NCBI RefSeq assembly: GCF_032268605.1
Contig: NZ_CP130318.1
Span: 1,519,001-1,583,000 of the forward strand
Source: Paenibacillus aurantius
GTDB lineage: Bacteria; Bacillota; Bacilli; Paenibacillales; NBRC-103111
Length of the DNA: 64,000 nt
Direction of reading: 5' to 3'
Shown here: piece by piece, positions 25,322 to 34,081 of the stretch
Numbering within the stretch: the first letter of the stretch is position 1
Layout: every line of letters begins with the position of its first letter
Notes under the pieces: generated by a model
The model's database searches: none
What the model was told of the DNA's origin: nothing
What the model saw: only the letters and a program-made list of their open reading frames with translations
Program-made: the position numbers and the translations under genes

Positions 25322-26314
25322 TTACAGGGTAATGCGCACCCGCTCGTTGGCCGATTTCAGGCAGGCATCCAGCACCTTCATGTTCCGTATGGCATCCTCA
25401 GCGGGGTAGGGCAGGTCGGCCTCTCCCCAGATGGCACGCGCCATGGTGTCTGCCTGCAGGGCATACTGGTTGAGCTGCGGGAATTCTTCCTCCCGTTCCC
25501 CGTCGCGCGTGAAGACCTTAAAGTTCGCCGGTCCGATAAAAGCGGAGGGAACCTCGATGCGGCCGTCGGTGCCGACCACCTCCAGCGTGTTGCGGAAAGC
25601 CGCCCACATGCCGCAGTCGAAGGTCAGCGCGACGCCCTTCGAGAACTCCAGCAGCCCGGAGGCCATCATGTCCACCTCATCGTGCTCGGGCGAGAGCAGG
25701 GCGTGAACGGTAGCGGCCTGGGGCTCCTCACCCAGAATCAGCCTGGCGGCGCTGATCGGGTAGCAGCCCACGTCATACAGCGAGCCTCCGCCCATGTACC
25801 GCTTGTAACGCACGTTGTTCGCGTCCTTTGCGTTATTGAACGTGAAGGTGCCGTGGATGCCGCGGATTTCCCCGATCTCTCCGGCCTGGATGATTTCCTT
25901 CAGGCGGGTGTAGCGCGGGTGATACCGGTACATGAAGGCTTCGGCCAGCACCACGCCTGCTTTGGCGCACGCCTCCGCCATTTCCTCCGCTTCTTTGGCC
26001 GTCAAGGCCATCGGCTTCTCGCACAACACATGCTTGCCGGCCTCGGCCGCCCGGATCGTCCATTCCTTGTGAAGGTGGTTGGGCAGCGGGATATACACGG
26101 CGTCGATGCTGCTGTCGGCGAGCAGCTCCTCGTAACTTCCATAAGACACGGGGATATTCAGCTCCTCCGCCGTCCGTTTGGCCTTCTCGGCGTCCCGGCT
26201 CGCTAAGGCGGCGGTAACGCCCGTCTCCGATTCTTGAATGCCGGGAATGACGGCCCGTTTGGCGATGCCGGCGGCCCCTAGAATGCCCCATCTTATTTGA
26301 CGTTCAGCGCTCAT
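25322..26314 (-). CDS. Gfo/Idh/MocA-family oxidoreductase
   Basis: A 330-residue NAD(P)-dependent sugar-type dehydrogenase. The Rossmann start is IRWGILGAAGIAKRAVIPG, and the conserved EKPMALTAKEA carries the catalytic lysine. The second domain has GGGSLYDVGCYPI with the conserved Asp and Cys region typical of the family. It is the first gene of a two-gene minus-strand unit with an aldo/keto reductase. The substrate is unknown; many relatives act on glucose derivatives, inositols or disaccharides. A purine-rich AAAGGAGCGAGATG marks the start. Confidence 0.9.
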   Translation of the reverse strand: MSAERQIRWGILGAAGIAKRAVIPGIQESETGVTAALASRDAEKAKRTAEELNIPVSYGSYEELLADSSIDAVYIPLPNHLHKEWTIRAAEAGKHVLCEKPMALTAKEAEEMAEACAKAGVVLAEAFMYRYHPRYTRLKEIIQAGEIGEIRGIHGTFTFNNAKDANNVRYKRYMGGGSLYDVGCYPISAARLILGEEPQAATVHALLSPEHDEVDMMASGLLEFSKGVALTFDCGMWAAFRNTLEVVGTDGRIEVPSAFIGPANFKVFTRDGEREEEFPQLNQYALQADTMARAIWGEADLPYPAEDAIRNMKVLDACLKSANERVRITL

Positions 26315-26437
26315 TCACATCTCGCTCCTTTGTCGGGTTTGGGTTTGATGCCATTATATAAGGCATGTCCGAAGATGGATATAACAATATTTTCAGCGGG
26401 ATATAAGCATTTTTGAAAGGGGACCGCTTAGGCGCAC

Positions 26438-26472
26438 AAAAAAAGGGACCTGCAGCATCGGGCTGCAGGTCC
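26438..26472 (-). terminator. Intrinsic terminator of the minus-strand signalling operon
   Basis: GGACCTGCAGC (26446-26456) pairs with GCTGCAGGTCC (26462-26472). On the minus strand the stem is followed by CTTTTTTT. It lies 72 bases beyond the stop of the last kinase gene. Confidence 0.85.
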
Positions 26473-26543
26473 AAAGTATATGTTTTAAAAGGGGGGTCAT
26501 GATTAGTATAGGCGACGAACATTAACGGGGGATTAACGGTTCA

Positions 26544-27758
26544 TTACCGTTGTGTTACATTTTGTGCGAAGCTGCCCGGATAAGCCGACGGAATCGTAAA
26601 GCTGAACATCGTGCCGTCTCCCGGGTGGGACGAGGCGGATATGGTGCCGCCCATGAGCTCCACGAGCGTTTTGCAGATGGACAAGCCCAACCCGGTTCCG
26701 CCGAATCGATGGGAGGGGGAATTGATCTGCGTGAAGGGCTGGAAGAGGTAGCCCATCTTATCCTCTGGAATGCCGATCCCGGAATCTTCGACGACGAATT
26801 CGAGATCGAAGGCCGGGCCGGCTTCGTACCGTTGGTAGACATACACCTTCACGCCGCCGGCTTCGGTAAATTTGATCGCGTTGCCGATCAGATTGTTCAG
26901 CACCTGCCGGAGCTTGTTCGGGTCCCCCATGACCGTTTGCGGAACGGCCGGATCGAGGTATGTCTCCAGGCTGATGCCGCGTTCCCTCGCCAGTGCCCGG
27001 AACAGGTCGACCGTTTCCTTCAGGCACAGCTCGAGCTCGAACGGCTCCCGGTCCAGCTCCATTTTGCCCGCTTCCAGCTTCGAATAATCGAGAATATGAT
27101 TGATGATCGACAACAGACCGCGCCCGCTCGTATGAATGATCTCGGCCGTTTCGCGGTCCTCTTCCTTCATCTCGGATTCCATCAGCATATCGGACATGGC
27201 CAGAATGCCGTTGAGCGGGGTCCGGATTTCGTGGCTCATCATGGCGAGGAAGCTCGTTTTGATTCGGGAAGCGATCTCCGCGGTTTCCTTCATTTGCGTA
27301 AGCACGCGGTTCGCTTCCTCGAGCTCCTGCGTGCGCTCCTCCAGCTGCGCCGTCTTAAGCTGAAGCTCCTTGCGCGCCCGGTAGAGCCGGACGAAGCCTT
27401 CGATCTTGCTTCTCAGAATTTCCGGATGGAAGGGCTTCGTCAAGTAGTCGATGGCCCCCGAGGAATAAGCCATCATGTAATCCTCCAGCTCCGAGGTCAA
27501 GGACGTGAGGAAAATGATCGGGATGTCCTGTGACTTCTTGCGCATCTTGATGCGCCGTGCCGTCTCAAAGCCGTTCATGTCGGGCATCAGCACATCCATG
27601 ATGATCAGGGCCACTTCATTCTCGAGAAGGAGCTTCAGCGCCGACATTCCCGAGGTGGCGCCTATGAGCTCGTAAGGGGTGTTGGCAAGCACCGCTTGGA
27701 TCGAGGTGTATTCATCGGGCCGGTCGTCCACCAGCAGGATTTTGATCGGATAATCCAT
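26544..27758 (-). CDS. Response regulator-histidine kinase hybrid
   Basis: A 404-residue soluble protein. An N-terminal receiver domain (ILLVDDRPDE, phospho-acceptor Asp in IIMDVLMPDM, Lys in LTKPFHPE) occupies about residues 4-122. A coiled coil follows, then a HisKA domain with the phospho-acceptor His in MMSHEIRTPLNG. The ATPase domain has N, G1 and G2 boxes (LIGNAIKFTEAG, DSGIGIPED, GGTGLGLSI). The receiver in front of the kinase suggests that it is controlled by phosphate from the large kinase encoded just upstream. I take the ATG at 27758 (AAGGGACGGG upstream); one at 27797 would overlap the previous gene. Confidence 0.88.
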   Translation of the reverse strand: MDYPIKILLVDDRPDEYTSIQAVLANTPYELIGATSGMSALKLLLENEVALIIMDVLMPDMNGFETARRIKMRKKSQDIPIIFLTSLTSELEDYMMAYSSGAIDYLTKPFHPEILRSKIEGFVRLYRARKELQLKTAQLEERTQELEEANRVLTQMKETAEIASRIKTSFLAMMSHEIRTPLNGILAMSDMLMESEMKEEDRETAEIIHTSGRGLLSIINHILDYSKLEAGKMELDREPFELELCLKETVDLFRALARERGISLETYLDPAVPQTVMGDPNKLRQVLNNLIGNAIKFTEAGGVKVYVYQRYEAGPAFDLEFVVEDSGIGIPEDKMGYLFQPFTQINSPSHRFGGTGLGLSICKTLVELMGGTISASSHPGDGTMFSFTIPSAYPGSFAQNVTQR

Positions 27759-27781
27759 GGAATTCCCGTCCCTTCTTGAGG

Positions 27782-30700
27782 CTACTTGATCAGCCATGCC
27801 TTCAGCATGGTGACCAGCTGCGTGGTGTTAATCGGCTTAGGAATATAATCGGAGGCGCCGGCCTGAAGGCACTTGACCCGGTCTTCCTCCATCGCACGTG
27901 CGGTGAGGGCGATGATCACGACATTCTCGTATTCCGGGCGGCGGCGGATTTCGCGCATCGTTTCGTAGCCATCCATTTCGGGCATCATGATGTCCATGAA
28001 GATGAGCTCGATCTCTTTCTCCTCATCCAGAATGGACAGCGCTTCTCGTCCGTTCTGGGCGAAGCGAATTTCCATGTTATACCCTTCGAGCACACTCGAC
28101 AGGGCAAAGATGTTGCGCATGTCGTCATCGACAAGCAGAATGCGTCTTCCTTCGAACGCCGATTCCGGGTTATGGAGCTTCTCGATCAGGCGCTGTTTAT
28201 CGGGAGGCAAATCCGCCGTCCTCCGGTGCAGGTACAAGGCGGTCTCGTCATAGAGCCTTTCCATGGACCTCACATTCTTGATGACGATGCTTTCCGCGTA
28301 ATGCTTCAGACGCTGCTCGTCGTGCTTGCTCAGCTCCTTGCCGGTATAAATGATCACGGGCAGGGTCTGCAGCTTGCGGTTGGTTTTGATTTGCTCGAGC
28401 AGATCGAAGCCGGGCAGGTCCGACAGGCCAAGATCGAGCACCATGCAGTCAAAATGCTGGACGGTCAGCTGCTCGAGCGCTTCCCGGCCGGTGGCGACGG
28501 CGGTGATGCGCACGTCGGGATGGGCGATGAAGGCCACCAGGCTCTTGCGGAGATCCGGATGGTCCTCGACAATGAGCAGGTTTTTGGTCTGGCGGCGGAT
28601 ATAGCTTTCAATCTGCAGGAAGGCGGCTTCCAGCTCCTCGTGATCGCTCGGCTTTTTCCAGAAGGAGAGGGCCCCGAGGGAAAGGGTGTGGGGATCCGTC
28701 TCTTCAGTGGAAATGACGTGAACCGGGATATGCCGGAGCTCCGGACGGCTCTTCAGCCGGCTGATGATGGCCCATCCGTCCAGCACGGGAAGATCGGTAT
28801 CGAGCAGGATGGCGTCGGGCTTGTAGGCATGGGCCAGAGCGAGGCCCTGGTCGCCCTGGAAGGCGACGATCGCTTTGAAGCCGCGGCGACGCGCGAGTTC
28901 AAGAAGGATGGAGGCGAAGTCCTTTTCGTCTTCTATGATGAGCAGAACCGTATCCTCCGGCTGGAGGTCGGCACGGTCGTCCTCCATTTCCGAGAACTGA
29001 AGCAGCTTAGGGTTGGAAATGGAGATGTCCGGTATAAACGATTCCATAAAGGAAGCTTTGTCCTTGGATGCATGCTCGGCCGCCGCGGCGATAGACAAGG
29101 ACTCGGTTTCGGCCTGCTCGGCGGCTTCCACGGGGACGGCGGGGAGAACGAGGGAGAAGACGCTCCCGCCGCCTTCCTCGGAGTAAACCTCGATCCGTCC
29201 CCCGAGCAGACCGGCCAGCTCCCGGCTGATCGTAAGCCCAAGCCCGGTTCCTCCGTATTTGCGGCTTGTCGTGCCGTCCGCCTGCTGAAAGGCTTCAAAG
29301 ATCGCTTCCAGCTTGTCGGACGGGATCCCGATCCCGGTGTCGGTGACCGCGAAGACAATGTCGCCGGCCGCGGCCGGCTGCCGGAGCCGGGTTGCCTTGT
29401 TTCCGCGCAGGATCTCCAGCGAGACAGAGCCTGTCTCCGTAAATTTCAGGGCGTTCGCGATCAGGTTGCGGAGAACCTGGCGCAGGCGGTGGCCGTCGGT
29501 GATGATGCTTTCGGGCAGGGTGCGGTCCATGCGGACATCGAACGTCAGGCTTCTCTTCTGCGCCTGGTGCTCAAAGCTGCGGTACAGGGAATCGGCCAGC
29601 TCGTGAAGCTCCGTCGGTTCCAGGACAGGGAGCATTTTGCCGGTTTCCAGCTTGGCCAAATCCAGAATTTCGTCGATAAGCTGAAGCAGATCCTTCCCCG
29701 CGGAGAAGATGGTATGAACGTACTCCAGCTGCTTCGCCTGGAGATTCCCCTCCTTATTCTCCGCCAGAATCTGGGAGAGAATAAGCAAGCTGTTAAGCGG
29801 CGTTCTCAGCTCATGCGAAACATTGGCCAGGAACTCCGACTTATGCTGGGCGGCCAGGTAGATTTCATCCGCCTGGGCTTTGATTTCGAGCTTCTGCCGC
29901 TCGGTAATTTCCATCTGGCGGAGCAGATTCTCGTTGGTGTCCGCGAGCTCCTCCGTTTGAACCTGAAGCTCGTCCGCCTGGGATTGAAGCTCCTCGGCCT
30001 GCGCCAGCACCTCGTCCGCCTGCGCCGCGATTTCTTCTTTCTGGCGTTCCGTGAGGGCGATTTGCTCCTTCAGCTGCTCATTGGAGGCCAAGATTTCATC
30101 CGCCTGCTCCTTCAGCTCCCGAGCCTGCCGCTCGATCTCTTCCTTCTGCTTCGCCGTCCGTTCGAATTCGGCGGCGAGCTGTTCGTTGGAAAGGCGCAAA
30201 CTATCGGCTTGGGTCTTCAGCTCCAAAGCCTGCCGCTCAATCTCTTCCTTCTGCCGGACCGCCATCTCCATGGAGACGCGAAGCTCCTCGGCCTGCGTCT
30301 GGAGTTCCTCCGCTTGGGCGTGCACTTCCTCGTTCTGCTGCTGAAGCTCTTCTTTTTGACGGGCGGTCAATTCCATCTCACGTTTAAGACGCCCATTGGA
30401 GGACGCGAGTTCTTGGGCTTGCTCCTGCAGCTCCTCTGTCTGGGCGTGCAGCTCCTCCGTCTGGGCATGCAGCTCGTCGGTCTGGGCCAGCAGCTCTTCG
30501 GTTTGGGCTTCGAGCTCTTCCTTCTGGTTCTGCGTCTCTCTTAACAGCTCATCGATGCGGGCCACGTCGGCCAGCGTATGGAGCAGGACGCCGAGGTTGC
30601 GGCTGACCCGGTCAATAAGCTGCCGTTCTTTATCCGGATAGGGAAGGAAAGAAGCCAGCTCCAATACCGCCACCAGTTCCTCTTCATAGAGAACAGGGAT

Positions 30701-31396
30701 GATGGTCAGGCTCGCAGGAGAGGCTTCCCCGAGAGCGGAGGATACTTTGATGTATCCCTCGGGCAAATGATGCCGTTCCAGAATCTCCTTCTCCAGGGCG
30801 CATTGGCCGACAAGGCCGCTGCCCATGGGGATCGGTTCCAAGGAACGGGTCGGCTCCCCGCAGGCATACCCCGCAGCAAAATGAAGAACCTGCCCGCTGC
30901 GGACATAGAGGACGCCATAGCTTGCCTGTACGGCGGCGGCCAGTTTATTCAGGAAAATGGCGGAAGCGGCTTCCACCTTAACGGATCCCTGAAGCAGAAT
31001 GGCCATTTCCGAAACCTGCTGGTTGATCCAGGCTTGTTCTTCGGCCTCCAGTCGAAGCTTATGCTCCTGCCCGGAGCGTGCGCGGAATTGCGCCGACAAC
31101 GAATGAAAGGCGAGCACCAGCTCGTCCCATTCATCCTGTATACGTATAGGCCGGGTATCGGTGGGGGTTCCTTCCTTCATCCCCTCGGCTATGGCCGTTA
31201 AATGCGCCAGCCGGGTCTGCATCCGGAGGGCTGTCCGGTAAGAAGCGAGGCACGCGGCGGCCATCCCGGTGAAGGCCAATCCGAGGGAACAAGCGAGGGC
31301 GGGTCCCTTTAGTAAGAATAAAGACAGGACGGAATACAGCAGAGCCATAACAATCGTGACGGCCGCATTCCGCCAAATTCGGTTTTTTATGTTCAT
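27782..31396 (-). CDS. Large hybrid histidine kinase with GAF, coiled coil and three receivers
   Basis: A 1204-residue membrane sensor. Two membrane helices lie near residues 10-55, then a HAMP-like segment, then a GAF domain about 130-285. A very long Gln/Glu-rich coiled coil spans about 285-520 and repeats phrases such as RQKEEIERQA. The HisKA His is in SHELRTPLNS (about 528), followed by the ATPase domain (IANALKFTETG, DTGIGIPSD, GGTGLGLTI). Three receiver domains follow at about 814, 939 and 1085 (IIEDEKDF, IVEDHPDLR, LVDDDMRN). It lies between a GGDEF-EAL gene and a receiver-kinase gene, all on the minus strand, forming a phosphorelay and c-di-GMP module. The signal is unknown. Confidence 0.9.
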   Translation of the reverse strand: MNIKNRIWRNAAVTIVMALLYSVLSLFLLKGPALACSLGLAFTGMAAACLASYRTALRMQTRLAHLTAIAEGMKEGTPTDTRPIRIQDEWDELVLAFHSLSAQFRARSGQEHKLRLEAEEQAWINQQVSEMAILLQGSVKVEAASAIFLNKLAAAVQASYGVLYVRSGQVLHFAAGYACGEPTRSLEPIPMGSGLVGQCALEKEILERHHLPEGYIKVSSALGEASPASLTIIPVLYEEELVAVLELASFLPYPDKERQLIDRVSRNLGVLLHTLADVARIDELLRETQNQKEELEAQTEELLAQTDELHAQTEELHAQTEELQEQAQELASSNGRLKREMELTARQKEELQQQNEEVHAQAEELQTQAEELRVSMEMAVRQKEEIERQALELKTQADSLRLSNEQLAAEFERTAKQKEEIERQARELKEQADEILASNEQLKEQIALTERQKEEIAAQADEVLAQAEELQSQADELQVQTEELADTNENLLRQMEITERQKLEIKAQADEIYLAAQHKSEFLANVSHELRTPLNSLLILSQILAENKEGNLQAKQLEYVHTIFSAGKDLLQLIDEILDLAKLETGKMLPVLEPTELHELADSLYRSFEHQAQKRSLTFDVRMDRTLPESIITDGHRLRQVLRNLIANALKFTETGSVSLEILRGNKATRLRQPAAAGDIVFAVTDTGIGIPSDKLEAIFEAFQQADGTTSRKYGGTGLGLTISRELAGLLGGRIEVYSEEGGGSVFSLVLPAVPVEAAEQAETESLSIAAAAEHASKDKASFMESFIPDISISNPKLLQFSEMEDDRADLQPEDTVLLIIEDEKDFASILLELARRRGFKAIVAFQGDQGLALAHAYKPDAILLDTDLPVLDGWAIISRLKSRPELRHIPVHVISTEETDPHTLSLGALSFWKKPSDHEELEAAFLQIESYIRRQTKNLLIVEDHPDLRKSLVAFIAHPDVRITAVATGREALEQLTVQHFDCMVLDLGLSDLPGFDLLEQIKTNRKLQTLPVIIYTGKELSKHDEQRLKHYAESIVIKNVRSMERLYDETALYLHRRTADLPPDKQRLIEKLHNPESAFEGRRILLVDDDMRNIFALSSVLEGYNMEIRFAQNGREALSILDEEKEIELIFMDIMMPEMDGYETMREIRRRPEYENVVIIALTARAMEEDRVKCLQAGASDYIPKPINTTQLVTMLKAWLIK

Positions 31397-31500
31397 CGGT
31401 TCACCCTTGTCTCAAAAATTCGTCCAATACCTTATTATAGCGGGGAACCCTCGGTGTGAACAGCTGGACCGACAAGACTTGGGGACAGGGGAGGCGGAAG

Positions 31501-33909
31501 CTAAAGGCAGCTCGATTGAAAGCCGGCGGACGGCGGTACCGCTTGCTGCTCCAGAAGCTGCCGGAATTCGGCTGCGGGAACGGGAGGACTGTAGCAGTAG
31601 CCCTGTACCTGAACACAGCCCAGCGACGCGAGCAGCTCCGCCTGCTCCAGCGTCTCGACGCCTTCTGCGATAACCTGAAGCGACAGCAGCCGGGCCATGC
31701 TGATGATCGTTTCCACGATCGCCCGGCTTCCTGTCTCCAGCTGGCGAACGAAGGATTGGTCGATCTTCAAGATGTCGATCGGCAGCTTGGTCAAGTAGCT
31801 TAAGGAGCTGTAGCCCGTGCCAAAGTCGTCCATGCTGATGGAAAGACCGAGCAGTTTGAACTGATGCAGCCTTAGGATCGAACGCTCCTCGTTATGCATC
31901 ATCATGCTTTCGGTGACCTCCAGCTCGAGATAGCGGGCCTCGAGCCCGCTTTTGCCCAGAGCTTCCGTAACGGTGGTAATAATGGTGCTTTGCGACAGAT
32001 GGGAGGGAGACAGGTTGACGGAGATCGGAATAGCGGGAAGCCCTTCCTCCTGCCACCGCTTGTTCTGGCGGCAGGCCTCCTCCATTATCCAACGCTCCAG
32101 CTCGACGATTACCCCGGTCTCCTCGGCTACCGGAATGAAGCGGGCGGGAGAAACAAGCCCAAGCCGGGGATGACGCCAGCGCAGCAGCGCTTCGCCTCCT
32201 ATTACCGCGGAGGTGCTGTGATCGACCTTCGGCTGGTAGTAGGCTTCGATTTCCCCGCGCTCCAAGGCCCTTCTCAAGTCGTTTTCCAGCAAAATGTCCG
32301 CGAGATCGGCGGCTTTCATCGTGTTCTCATAGAAATGGAAGTGCTGGGCCCCGTTCCGCTTGGATTCGTACATGGCGAGGTCCGCCTTCTTCATGAGCTC
32401 GTCGGGCTCCGTTCCGTCCTTTGGAAAAAACGCAACCCCGAGGCTGGCCGACAAGATAACCTCCTGCCCCATGACGAGGAGAGGCTGTCCGAACAACCCC
32501 ACAATCTTCCTTAATAGAGGCTGAAGAAGCATCTTGTCCGCCGTACCGTCCGCCAGAATGACGAACTCGTCCCCGCCGAGCCGGGCCAGAATGCTGCTCT
32601 TGGGGAGAAGCTGCCGCAGCTTGGAGGCGGCATCCGTAATCAGCTGGTCGCCGAAGCTGTGGCCGAAGAGGTCGTTGACCTTTTTGAACCGGTCGAGGTC
32701 GACATAGATCACGGCGAAGCCGGTCAGCGCTTCGGCGGCGCGGGCGGCCAATTCATTCATAAAATAACGGCGGTTCGGCAGCCCGGTCAGCTCGTCGTGG
32801 TAGGCGAGATGGTGAATGCGGTTCTGGTAGGCTTTGGCATCCTCGATGTCTTTGACCACCGCGTACACACCGGCTACCTTGTTATCCATAATGATCGGAA
32901 TGGTCGTCACCCGGACGGAGAACGCCGTCCCTGATTTTTTCCGCAGCCAGGTTTCGTACGTGTCGTCCTGCAGCAGCGTCGCCGCGTGAACGTCCTCCGG
33001 AAGCGTTAAGCAGACGCCCGGGAGAAGCGCGGAGAGGGACTGTCCGACGAGCTCGGCTTCCTCGTATCCCGACATCCCTGCCGAAGAAGTGTTGGCTTGA
33101 AGAATGAGGCCTTCCCGGTTCAAGGCGAGGACTCCGTCCGGGTTGTGGCGGAACAGGGAATGATAATACCGCTCCGTTTCTTCGCGTTTCTCGATTTCCC
33201 GCAGCCGGACCTTCTCGCCGTATGTGTCGGGAACGAGCAGCAGAGCCACCCAGCAGGCCGCCTGAAGGGAGAAGGGGATCAGGGAGAAGTTGAAATTCAA
33301 GGGAAGGTCCGCCGCCTGCGGATCGATCATCGATATGGTGATGAGCAGCGGATTGATGGTGAGGGCCACCCCGATAAAGAAAGCCCCCGCGTACAGCCAA
33401 TTCCGGTATCTCGGCTCGGACGATTCCCGGCTCAGCAGAATAAGAAGCCTCAAGGCGGAGAAGGAGATGCCGAGCGACAAGCTGATCGTCAGCACAAAAG
33501 CGGAAAGATTAAGGGAAAGCTGGCTTTCCCTGTCGAAGATAAGCAAGTGATACAGAATTTCAAAGGCAACGAAATATACCGCAGCCAAGCTGCCTTTGCG
33601 CAGGAACAGGCCGGTGTGGAACGTTTGGATGGTAAACAGGCGGCGGATATATTTCTTGGTTCCGTATGCCTCTGTCACGGCCAGAAGGATCAGAAAGAGG
33701 TGTTTCCACGGTGGGAGGGAGGAGTTTACACCCAAAGCAAACAGAAAGTGATAGCTCCAGAAGGAAAACGTAAGAAAGAACAGCAGAAGGAGATTATGGA
33801 AGCGGTCGTCCAATTTGCCGGTCTTGTGCAGATAACGGACATACATAGGCGCGATAAGGGCTCCGAAGACGGAGTTGAAATAGGCTGTGATGAAGAAATT
33901 CCAGTTCAT
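31501..33909 (-). CDS. Membrane GGDEF-EAL protein with PAS domain
   Basis: An 802-residue c-di-GMP enzyme. Seven or so membrane helices fill residues 1-235, a PAS domain about 240-365, GGDEF about 370-540 and EAL about 550-790. Both catalytic motifs are intact: LGGDEFVIL for diguanylate cyclase and EALLRWRHP for phosphodiesterase, with the later DDFGTGYSS loop. It could therefore make or degrade c-di-GMP; in such fusions one activity usually dominates. The ATG at 33909 has GAGGG before it; a GTG at 33915 is possible. It is the first gene of the three-gene signalling unit. Confidence 0.9.
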   Translation of the reverse strand: MNWNFFITAYFNSVFGALIAPMYVRYLHKTGKLDDRFHNLLLLFFLTFSFWSYHFLFALGVNSSLPPWKHLFLILLAVTEAYGTKKYIRRLFTIQTFHTGLFLRKGSLAAVYFVAFEILYHLLIFDRESQLSLNLSAFVLTISLSLGISFSALRLLILLSRESSEPRYRNWLYAGAFFIGVALTINPLLITISMIDPQAADLPLNFNFSLIPFSLQAACWVALLLVPDTYGEKVRLREIEKREETERYYHSLFRHNPDGVLALNREGLILQANTSSAGMSGYEEAELVGQSLSALLPGVCLTLPEDVHAATLLQDDTYETWLRKKSGTAFSVRVTTIPIIMDNKVAGVYAVVKDIEDAKAYQNRIHHLAYHDELTGLPNRRYFMNELAARAAEALTGFAVIYVDLDRFKKVNDLFGHSFGDQLITDAASKLRQLLPKSSILARLGGDEFVILADGTADKMLLQPLLRKIVGLFGQPLLVMGQEVILSASLGVAFFPKDGTEPDELMKKADLAMYESKRNGAQHFHFYENTMKAADLADILLENDLRRALERGEIEAYYQPKVDHSTSAVIGGEALLRWRHPRLGLVSPARFIPVAEETGVIVELERWIMEEACRQNKRWQEEGLPAIPISVNLSPSHLSQSTIITTVTEALGKSGLEARYLELEVTESMMMHNEERSILRLHQFKLLGLSISMDDFGTGYSSLSYLTKLPIDILKIDQSFVRQLETGSRAIVETIISMARLLSLQVIAEGVETLEQAELLASLGCVQVQGYCYSPPVPAAEFRQLLEQQAVPPSAGFQSSCL

Positions 33910-34081
33910 GTCCACCCTCTTTTCCGAGCCGGCCAGTGAAAGAGTCTTATAAGGGGCCGCAGCTGGGTCCTTTTTTACCGGTCTGGGACTATTGTACTAT
34001 GAGGGGCGGCTGGAATCTATCGAAAATTTTGAAGAAGCTGGAAGTTCGGACACCAGCTTCCTTGCCCGGACGGAGGGAAGC

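Noticed and set aside
27776-30544. A 922-codon open frame on the plus strand
   Set aside because: It lies wholly opposite the hybrid kinase gene. GC-rich codons of the kinase and its repeated coiled coil keep the other strand open. It has no domains and no ribosome binding site.
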